Part shown: positions 14,630-20,520 of the stretch, piece by piece
Position numbering within the stretch: the stretch's first letter is position 1
How the letters are laid out: every line of letters begins with the position of its first letter
DNA from: Thioalkalivibrio sp.
GTDB lineage: Bacteria; Pseudomonadota; Gammaproteobacteria; Ectothiorhodospirales; Ectothiorhodospiraceae
Assembly: GCA_003555285.1 (NCBI GenBank)
Contig: PWGH01000285.1
Coordinates: 1-20,520 of the forward strand
Reading direction: 5' to 3'
DNA length: 20,520 nucleotides
Program-made: the position numbers and the translations under genes
The notes under the pieces: generated by a model
The model's database searches: none
What the model saw: only the letters and a program-made list of their open reading frames with translations
Told to the model about the DNA's origin: nothing

Positions 14630-14950
14630 GAGGCACTCCTGACGGGTGCACGACCCGAGGGATGGGTGCTCTGTCGCCGGCATGTTGCCTTCAAAACCTA
14701 AGGGATCGGGTGGCTCGCCGAACAGGCCGATGAGCGCCTAGGTAGCAGGACCCATTGGCATCCCCACCTGAATCCCCGCCGGCCGCACCGGCTCATCCCG
14801 TGCCGGCCGCACGGCCGGATGCCGGTGCGCCGTGACGTCCTTGTCAGGTCTGGGGATCGGGCATGCCCCTGCCATGGACCCCATTGCTGTGCATGGTGCC
14901 GTGGTGGGTCCAGCACCCCTGCACGCGCGATCGGCCGGACGTTGGAGACC
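14630..14950. other. Gene-free stretch between the LLM gene and the DUF2892-like gene
   Basis: These 321 nt hold promoter element C (14696-14742) and a very GC-rich tract (14775-14830) with repeated CCGGCCGCA motifs. An inverted repeat CCGTGC/GCACGG (14798-14814, 5-nt loop) could help end transcription from the DUF2892-like gene. No T-run follows it. The frames through this stretch show no family resemblance, only arginine/proline-rich shadow sequence. Confidence 0.5.
14696..14742 (-). promoter_or_regulatory. Shared promoter element, copy C (upstream of the LLM/GH15/ALO/ASRT/NRAMP operon)
   Basis: Read toward the LLM gene: box CCTAGGCGCT (14742-14733), -35-like TGTTCG (14724-14719), 17 nt, and -10-like TTAGGT (14701-14696). 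The -10 is less canonical than in copies A and B, and TAGGTT one base further on is an alternative. The predicted leader is about 60 nt. Confidence 0.55.
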
Positions 14951-15421
14951 CTAGTGCAGGCCCTGTCGGCTTTGGCTCGGGGCCTGCAGGATCGCGACGG
15001 TGGTCTCCATTTCGCTGCTGCCATGAATGGCATCCAGGTCACCACGAAGGATCTTCAGCGCATAACGCTCGGTTGCGATCTCCGTGGCGGTTCGAAATCC
15101 GAGGCGCCGAAACGCCGGAATCGGCGGACACCAGCCCTGCAGCGTATGCTGCAGCAGAAAACCGGACACGGCGGCCGCAACCAGCAGGGTCCAGCGCCGC
15201 CCGAAGAGACTCCACCAGACACTGGTCGTCATCAACACCGACGCGTTCGCCACCAGCGCTCTCTCGATATCCCACTCCCGATCGAGTTCGGCCAATCGCT
15301 GGTCGATTTCCTCCGGGTGCTGCTGGTAGTAATACAGGCGCTGAAGCATCTCGCGCTGAATGCGCTGGTTGATCCGTTCGGAGGTGTTGAGGGGTACGCG
15401 CTCCACAGTCGAGGAAATCAT
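14951..15421 (-). CDS. DUF2892-like small membrane protein
   Basis: A 156-residue protein. Residues 15-55 are a charged helical region (SERINQRIQREMLQRLYYYQ then HPEEIDQRLAELDREWDIER). Residues 57-95 contain one or two membrane spans (ALVANASVLMTTSVWWSLFG and WTLLVAAAVSGFLLQH). The remainder has the pattern LQGWCPPIPAFRRLGFRTAT-EIATERYALKILRGD, which I recognise from proteobacterial membrane proteins with a DUF2892/YgaP-type helical hairpin. Function is unknown; the conserved WCPP cysteine (Cys98) is notable. The ATG at 15421 has AGGAGGAG 5 nt upstream; longer in-frame starts lack ribosome sites. A sigma70-like promoter lies about 225 nt upstream. Confidence 0.82.
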   Translation of the reverse strand: MISSTVERVPLNTSERINQRIQREMLQRLYYYQQHPEEIDQRLAELDREWDIERALVANASVLMTTSVWWSLFGRRWTLLVAAAVSGFLLQHTLQGWCPPIPAFRRLGFRTATEIATERYALKILRGDLDAIHGSSEMETTVAILQAPSQSRQGLH

Positions 15422-15750
15422 CTGGCTCCTCCTCTGGTTAAGGAATCCCGCTGATCGTCCTTGGCAACGGTAGGGCATCCAGATCGTGGGGCACCCGGCT
15501 CCTGGCAACTCGGCCGATGCTGAAGGCCAAGGCTGAATGCAGAGGGTGCATCAAAGGGCTGGGGACAGGGACTGAAACATCCAGCGGCCGATGCCCCCGG
15601 TCTGGCGGCTCGGTGTCGCCGCAATACGGGAATTCCGATGGGCTCGTTTCCAGTATCCCGGCCCGGACCGGTACGGTCAAGAACGGCCCAGGGCCGGCGC
15701 GATGCGGCCTTCGCTGCAGCCGCAACGAACACCGCACGCGGAGAATCCAA
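15422..15750. other. Long leader / gene-free stretch upstream of the DUF2892-like gene
   Basis: These 329 nt between the PilZ stop and the DUF2892-like start contain a strong promoter (15652-15680) and then about 225 nt of apparently untranslated leader. A 10-bp direct repeat CGGCCGATGC occurs at 15511-15520 and 15585-15594. Two overlapping tiny reading frames (9 and 37 codons) lack ribosome sites. It could be a long 5' UTR or encode a small RNA. Confidence 0.45.
15652..15680 (-). promoter_or_regulatory. Sigma70-like promoter upstream of the DUF2892-like gene
   Basis: On the minus strand TTGACC (15680-15675), exactly 17 nt, then GATACT (15657-15652): 5/6 and 4/6 matches to consensus. The predicted start is near 15645. 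Confidence 0.6.
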
Positions 15751-16149
15751 TCACCGAAAGGCCCATCGCGCTGCATCCTGATCGATCAGGGCTCGGTCGA
15801 CCAGAGCCTGGATCGCCGCGCGATGGGTCAGATCAGGATCGGTGAACTTTACGCCCAGCAGGTATTGGGCCTGGGACAGACGCCGAATATGCCGGACCCG
15901 TCCCTCCAGCGGCAGGTCGCCGGCCGTCACCGGGCCGGGAACATGAACCACTACGGCGACGGGTGGCGCATCGGGCCTCGGGATGCCACCGTCCGGCACC
16001 AGGGAACGCGCGGTGGAATGATCCACCAGCACCCCGATACCCAAGGCGGAGATCTCAGCAGACTGTGCGGGGAAATGCTGCCCCCCCGGTCCCAGCACCT
16101 CGACGGGCCACTCACAACGCAGGCGGGGCGATAGGCGGTGTTCATTCAT
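15751..16149 (-). CDS. PilZ domain protein
   Basis: A 132-residue single-domain protein. The N-terminus has RLSPRLRCEWPVEV (RxxxR, Arg5 and Arg9), then SAEISALGIGV (residues 30-40), in which the usual (D/N)xSxxG is ExSxxG with Glu32. Later stretches are LEGRVRHIRRLSQAQYLLGVKF and a C-terminal helix. PilZ domains bind cyclic di-GMP through these motifs and adjust motility, polysaccharide or envelope outputs. The Glu substitution makes binding likely but not certain. The ATG at 16149 has only a weak ribosome site. It is 91 nt downstream of the SDR gene and may be co-transcribed with it. Confidence 0.85.
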   Translation of the reverse strand: MNEHRLSPRLRCEWPVEVLGPGGQHFPAQSAEISALGIGVLVDHSTARSLVPDGGIPRPDAPPVAVVVHVPGPVTAGDLPLEGRVRHIRRLSQAQYLLGVKFTDPDLTHRAAIQALVDRALIDQDAARWAFR

Positions 16150-16240
16150 CGATTCAGTCGCTTAGATGATCTTTCCTGTAGTAGAACGCCACCGACCTCG
16201 GCTGTCAAACGCAGCCACCCGCGACACCCGGCCCCAGGGC

Positions 16241-16960
16241 TCAAAACGGCAGCAATTGCCCTTCGAAATCGAAGAACGCACCGGACTGGGCCGGTTCCAA
16301 GGCGTCGAGGACCTCGAGCAGGCGCCGCGCCGACACATCGGGACTCAAGATGATCGGGGCCCGACTGCGGTAGGGCGCGGAGAGGCGTGTGGCCACCGTA
16401 CCCGGCTGCAGCGCAACGACGACGGCCTGCCGGTGACTGAAACGCAGCTCCAGCGCCGTGGTGCGCATAATCTGGTTCAGGGCGGCCTTGGAGGCTCGAT
16501 AGCTCACCCACCCGCCGAGGTGGTTGTCGGCAATGGACCCGACGCGTGCGGACAGGGTGGCGAAGAGGCCGCGACGGGTGCGGGGCAACAGCGGGGTGAG
16601 GTGCTTGAACAGCAGCGCGGGACCAATGGCGTTGATCGCAAAGGCCTGCGCCATGATGCGGGGATCAAGATCACGCAGGCGCTTCTCCGGCCCCTGACCA
16701 CCGATGGTGAGTACCCCGGTGGCATCGACGATCAGCTCCCACTCGGGCGCCTGCCCCTGAAGCCAGGCCGCCGTCCGCCGGACGCTCGCCTCATCGGTGA
16801 GGTCCAGACCCGGATCGCCCTGCCGGGGGTCGCCGGCACGCGCCAGGGCCGCCACCTGCCCACACGCCGGGTCCGCGCGCAGGTGCTCGACGAAGGCCTC
16901 ACCCAGGCCCCCGCGGGCACCCACCACCACGGCGCGATAGGACTCGATCAAGGATTTCAT
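16241..16960 (-). CDS. Short-chain dehydrogenase/reductase, C-factor (CsgA)-like
   Basis: A 239-residue Rossmann-fold protein with nucleotide loop GARGGLG (14-20), IVDATGVL for the NNAG-type turn, Asn110 (FAINAIGPALL), a serine-containing ATLSARVGSIADNHLGGW (Ser137 or Ser142) and the catalytic pair Tyr154/Lys158 in YRASKAALNQIM, then VVALQPGTVATRLS. The SIADNHLGGW...YRASKAAL layout is that of the C-factor-like subgroup. The substrate is unknown. I chose ATG 16960; an in-frame ATG at 16987 adds nine residues, and neither has a clear ribosome site. It begins 34 nt after the P-type ATPase stop, so it is probably translated from the same message. Confidence 0.88.
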   Translation of the reverse strand: MKSLIESYRAVVVGARGGLGEAFVEHLRADPACGQVAALARAGDPRQGDPGLDLTDEASVRRTAAWLQGQAPEWELIVDATGVLTIGGQGPEKRLRDLDPRIMAQAFAINAIGPALLFKHLTPLLPRTRRGLFATLSARVGSIADNHLGGWVSYRASKAALNQIMRTTALELRFSHRQAVVVALQPGTVATRLSAPYRSRAPIILSPDVSARRLLEVLDALEPAQSGAFFDFEGQLLPF

Positions 16961-16994
16961 GCGGTACAGAGTGCTACGCCCTCGCATCGGATGG

Positions 16995-19900
16995 CTATAG
17001 CCCTATTCGTCGCAACGGAATACGCGCGATCTGCGGTGCCAGCACGGTGCTGGCGCCGATCAGTGCCCACCCGAGTGGCGTGGGTGGACCCAGCGTGAAC
17101 AGGGAACGCAACGGCGGGATCGTCAGCAGGCCGAGCATCGTGCCGCCGGAAGCGGCCACGGCACCGGCTACGGGACCCGCCAGGTCGCCGCCCGGGCCGC
17201 GACCGGACGCCACGGTCAGCGCCAATTGCGTGAACACCAGCGTGGCAAAACCGACGCTGCGGGCCTGATCGATGGACCCGTCGGTGCGTGCCAGCAGGTA
17301 GGCGCCCAACGCCGGCCCCGCGGTGGCGAGCGCGCGACGCGCCATCGCCTCCCGCAGCGGCGCGCCGAAGGCGGCCGGTCCGCCGCGTTCGAGGCCGGCC
17401 AGCACCCGGTGCTCGGGCGCCTGCGCGGTCAAGGCGAAGGTCGGCAGCGCATCGGTGATCAGGTTGATCGCCAGGATCTGACGCACGGTCAGCGGCGCCC
17501 CCAGGCCGAAGGCGCTGCCGACCGCCATGTACCCCAGTTCTCCCAGGTTGCCACCCAGCAGCAGGGCCAGGCCGCGGCGCAGATTCTTCCAGAAGCTGCG
17601 GCCCTCGATCAGCGCCTCGACCAGGTTCAGAAAATCGTTGTCCTCCAGGATCACCTCTGCGGTATGGCGGGCGACGGCGGTGGCCGATCGCCCGAGCGCC
17701 ACGCCCACGTCGGCGAGCCGCAGGGCCGGCGCATCGTTGACGCCGTCCCCGGTCATCGCAATGGCATGACCCTGACGGCGCAGGCTCTCGACGATGCGCA
17801 GCTTGTCCAGCGGCGTGGTCCGGGCGATCACCACCGCGTCCGCGAGGCGCCGGTCCAGATCGTCATCGTCCAGCGCGACGACATCGGCCATCACTCGATC
17901 CTGCGCATCGGGGCCATGCAGCAGCCCCGCCTCCCGCGCGATCTGCTCGGCGGTGACCGGATGATCGCCGGTAAGCATGATCATGCGGATGCCGGCGGCC
18001 TGGCAGCGGCGTACCGCCTCGGGCACGGTTTCGCGCAACGGGTCGGCAATGCCGACCAGACCGAGCGCGACGAGATCCCGCGGATCCTGCACCGAACCCG
18101 AGGCCTCGCCCCGGGCGATCATCAGCACGCGAAAGCCGCGCGCGGCCATGTCGCGCACCTGTGCCAGCAGACGCGCCCGGGCCTCCGCATCCAGGGCGCG
18201 GGTGCCTTCGTTCACCCACTCCCCCGTGCAGCGCTCCACGACCCATTCGGGGCTGCCCTTCACATACAGCCCGTCGTCGACCACCGCCGCGTGGTAGGGC
18301 TGATCGGACGCAAAGCGTGATTCGTCTCGCCGCTCGCGCCGGATCTCGGCCTCGAGCCCGGCATCCTGCGCCGCCTGCAGCACCGCCCGATCGGTGGCAT
18401 GCCATCCGGCCCCATCGGCCTCCGGATGCGGGCTTGCAAGACCCGCGGCGCGCAGGATTCGGGTGCTCTGCGGGCTGCCGTCCTCCGGCAGCACGACCGC
18501 CTCCGCCGCACAGGGGGCGACCCGACGCACCGAGGGCCGGCCCTGGGTCAGGGTCCCGGTCTTGTCCACACAGACGATGTCCACGCGGCCGAGGGCCTCG
18601 ATCGCCGCGGGCCGGCGCAACAGCACGTTGCGCGCCGCCAGCCGCCGCGCGGCCGCGGCCTGTCCCAATCCGGCCAGCGCCGGCAAGGCCTCCGGAATCG
18701 CCGCCAAGGCGATGCTCGCGCCGCTCAGCAATTCGCTCAGCGGGGGTCGACCGCGCAGGATACCGGCCAGGGTTACCGTCGCCCCGCTGAGAACGGTCGC
18801 CGGCAGCACGCGCCAGAACAAACGGGCGAGGCTCACCGCCAGCACGTTCTCCCGCTCGATCCTCGACAGCACGGCCGCGGTGGTCGCCCCCATTCGGGTG
18901 CCGCGACCCACAGCCACGACGACCGCTCGGCCGTGACCCATCAGCACGTCGCTGCCCTCGAGCAGGATGCGGTTGGACGCCGTACCGCCCTGGGCCCGCT
19001 TGGGGACCGGAAAGGACTCCCCGGTCAGTGCGGCCTCGTCGACTTCGAGGTCATGGGCCTCGATCAGGCGTGCGTCGGCCGGGCTGCGTTCGCCGTGCGC
19101 AATCAGCAGAAGATCGCCCGGCACCAATTCGTGCGTCGGAATGCGACACGTGGCTCCGTCGCGTAACACCCGAGCGGTGGTCACTTCGCGACGCCGCAGG
19201 GCCTGGGCGATCGTGTTGCTGCGATACTCCTGCCAGACGCCGATGCCGAGATTCGCGGCCAGCGTCAGCGCCAGGATCGCGGCATCCGTGCGGGCCCCGT
19301 GCAGCAGCGTCAGGCCGGTGGCTGCGGCAACCACCGCCGTCAACGGGGAACGAAGGTTGTCCTCCAGCGCCTCGAACAGGGGGTGGCGGCGATCCGGCGC
19401 CTGCTCCACCCGCCGGCGCCGCACCGCTTCGTCCTCGGTCAGGCCCTCTGGACGGGTTTGCAGGGCCTGGAAGAGCGCATCGACAGGGCGTGCGCCCCAC
19501 TGCTCGGGTTGCGGGTCGACCAGTTTGCTCGCTCCGCGCCGCTCGCCCTGCTGCTGTCGACGGCGCAGGCGCAGTCCGACCCAGACCAGCACCGCCAGCG
19601 ACGCGGTGTCGGCCACACTGGACGCGGCCACCGTCTTCGCGGGATGGGCCCGGCCCCAAAGGCCCCAGCCCCCCCCGAGCGCATTGCTGCCGACGGACAG
19701 GACCGTCACCTCCCGCCGGACGGCTTCGTGCAGCGCCGCTGTCTCGAGCACCTCGGCCAGTACATCGAGCCCGGGCACCAGTAGATCCGGGGCCTCGGAA
19801 AAGGGCACTGCGGCGTCGGTCAGCCCCACGGCCAGATCCGCGGCCAGAAACGCCGCACCCTCGGTACTCCGGGCGGAGATATACATCACCCGGGCACCGG

Positions 19901-20520
19901 CGCGCTGGTGTTCGCGAATCAGGGCCGTGGTCTCGCCGGCCACCAGGGGGATTCCGGCACGCTGGGCGAGCCGTTCACTGGCCAAGGCGTCCCCCTGACG
20001 GCGTACCGCGATTTGAACCCGGTGGGTCGCACAAGCCCGAACCAGGGCGTCGACCCCGGGCGCCAGCCCGGGACGCAGCAGTACCGCCCCCAGCAGCCGC
20101 GCTGCCTGCACCTCGCGCAGCAGCAGCACGTGCTGCCCGCGTCGGCGCGCGTGCACGGCCGGCGGCAACGCCTCGCCCTCGGTCGGCGCGCCCAAGGCAT
20201 AGGCGACCCCCCGAATCGTCGCCGTGGCCTGCCATCCGTCGAAGCTGCCGGCGCTGGCCGGGGCCGCATCGCTCGCGCGAAAGACCGACGTGCCCCAGGG
20301 CGAACCGGCGGCCGCCGAGACTTTGGCCGCCAGATTGACAACGTCGGTCGCCGACACCTCCGGCTCCAGCGACAGGCTGCTGGCAATTTCCAGACCGCGC
20401 GTGAGCAGCGCGGGATGGTCCAGCAACAGAACCTGCGGCAGTCGGATCGGGCGGGCGGGCTGGGAACCCACCACGGTCGCCCCCGCCTGCACCACCCGTG
20501 CGGCGGCATCGGCGGCCGCC
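16995..20520 (-). CDS. Large P-type ATPase (CtpI-like) with degenerate N-terminal ATPase half, 5' end outside window
   Basis: The reading frame runs from TAG at 16995 off the right edge, giving more than 1170 residues, far above the 850-900 usual for a bacterial P2-type ATPase. Numbered from a GTG at 20495, the catalytic unit spans about 335-1166: VDEAALTGES in the actuator domain, PEALP in TM4, the phosphorylation motif DKTGTLTQG (Asp644), KGSPEW in the N domain, MLTGDH and GDGVNDAPAL (about 915), then NLITDALP in TM6. Cation specificity is not readable, but the PEALP and C-terminal layout resembles Ca/Mg-type and mycobacterial CtpI/CtpE pumps. Residues 91-315 look like the HAD and last-helix part of a P1B-type heavy-metal ATPase without catalytic residues. 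An internal start at 20495 is possible, but nothing marks it. Confidence 0.9.
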   Translation of the reverse strand, partial: AAADAAARVVQAGATVVGSQPARPIRLPQVLLLDHPALLTRGLEIASSLSLEPEVSATDVVNLAAKVSAAAGSPWGTSVFRASDAAPASAGSFDGWQATATIRGVAYALGAPTEGEALPPAVHARRRGQHVLLLREVQAARLLGAVLLRPGLAPGVDALVRACATHRVQIAVRRQGDALASERLAQRAGIPLVAGETTALIREHQRAGARVMYISARSTEGAAFLAADLAVGLTDAAVPFSEAPDLLVPGLDVLAEVLETAALHEAVRREVTVLSVGSNALGGGWGLWGRAHPAKTVAASSVADTASLAVLVWVGLRLRRRQQQGERRGASKLVDPQPEQWGARPVDALFQALQTRPEGLTEDEAVRRRRVEQAPDRRHPLFEALEDNLRSPLTAVVAAATGLTLLHGARTDAAILALTLAANLGIGVWQEYRSNTIAQALRRREVTTARVLRDGATCRIPTHELVPGDLLLIAHGERSPADARLIEAHDLEVDEAALTGESFPVPKRAQGGTASNRILLEGSDVLMGHGRAVVVAVGRGTRMGATTAAVLSRIERENVLAVSLARLFWRVLPATVLSGATVTLAGILRGRPPLSELLSGASIALAAIPEALPALAGLGQAAAARRLAARNVLLRRPAAIEALGRVDIVCVDKTGTLTQGRPSVRRVAPCAAEAVVLPEDGSPQSTRILRAAGLASPHPEADGAGWHATDRAVLQAAQDAGLEAEIRRERRDESRFASDQPYHAAVVDDGLYVKGSPEWVVERCTGEWVNEGTRALDAEARARLLAQVRDMAARGFRVLMIARGEASGSVQDPRDLVALGLVGIADPLRETVPEAVRRCQAAGIRMIMLTGDHPVTAEQIAREAGLLHGPDAQDRVMADVVALDDDDLDRRLADAVVIARTTPLDKLRIVESLRRQGHAIAMTGDGVNDAPALRLADVGVALGRSATAVARHTAEVILEDNDFLNLVEALIEGRSFWKNLRRGLALLLGGNLGELGYMAVGSAFGLGAPLTVRQILAINLITDALPTFALTAQAPEHRVLAGLERGGPAAFGAPLREAMARRALATAGPALGAYLLARTDGSIDQARSVGFATLVFTQLALTVASGRGPGGDLAGPVAGAVAASGGTMLGLLTIPPLRSLFTLGPPTPLGWALIGASTVLAPQIARIPLRRIGL

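Noticed and set aside
13626..14651. An open frame continuing the GH15 gene upstream to 14651, which would make a 999-residue protein
   Set aside because: The extension is low-complexity Arg/Gly/Pro-rich sequence, overlaps the well-supported LLM gene in another frame, and the GH15 family start plus ribosome site lie at 13625.
15438..15776. Minus-strand frames of about 110 codons upstream of the DUF2892-like gene
   Set aside because: They have no ribosome site, overlap the PilZ end, and read as Pro/Arg/Ser-rich noise; the region fits better as promoter and leader.
1..20520. tRNA, rRNA, CRISPR array, insertion sequence or prophage
   Set aside because: I looked for cloverleaf-type arms, regularly spaced direct repeats, transposase motifs and terminal inverted repeats, and saw none. 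The holin-like gene belongs to the chromosomal YqjE family.

Overview
The window is GC-rich bacterial chromosome, densely packed with single genes and short operons. The PrkA-YeaH-SpoVR trio, a CheV, YqjD/YqjE-type membrane proteins, PurT and a LoiP-like M48 lipoprotein together point to a gammaproteobacterium. A halophilic or alkaliphilic purple-sulfur relative (Ectothiorhodospiraceae-like) is only an inference. I see no rRNA, tRNA, insertion sequence, integrase, CRISPR array or phage gene.

Layout. Bases 1-3421 (+) hold the stress triad: the end of prkA, then yeaH (DUF444), then spoVR. Bases 3519-4463 (-) encode the chemotaxis adaptor CheV, convergent with the triad. Bases 4725-5913 (-) hold a membrane-stress operon: a DUF883/YqjD-like protein, a DUF1469/YqjE-like protein, a 91-aa YqjK-like protein and a 24-aa single-helix protein. 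Bases 6086-7312 (+) encode purT. Bases 7450-8349 (-) encode an M48 metalloprotease lipoprotein with an odd SDR-like leader. Bases 8479-14629 (-) form a five-gene operon, in transcription order: LLM flavin oxidoreductase, GH15 glucoamylase/trehalase-like enzyme, aldonolactone-oxidase-like FAD enzyme, sensory-rhodopsin-transducer (ASRT) family protein, and an atypical NRAMP-family transporter. Then on the minus strand come a DUF2892-like membrane protein, a PilZ protein, a C-factor-like SDR, and a very large P-type ATPase that runs off the right edge.

The most interesting signal is regulatory. Three minus-strand transcription units (the yqjDE-like operon, the M48 lipoprotein, and the five-gene LLM/GH15/ALO/ASRT/NRAMP operon) are each preceded by the same composite element. 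It consists of an identical 10-bp box (CCTAGGCGCT in the transcribed direction), a CTGT/TGT half-site, and a -10-like TAGATT/TTAGGT at constant spacing. It looks like a shared activator site plus promoter, defining a small local regulon of envelope and osmotic-type stress functions. A degenerate fourth copy may lie upstream of cheV.

Secondary points: the NRAMP-like transporter lacks the DPGN metal-binding signature, an ASRT protein sits in a sugar-oxidation operon with no rhodopsin nearby, and the P-type ATPase carries a degenerate second ATPase half at its N-terminus. There is also a strong sigma70-like promoter about 225 nt ahead of the DUF2892 gene, and a slippage-type 16-bp tandem repeat inside the five-gene operon.
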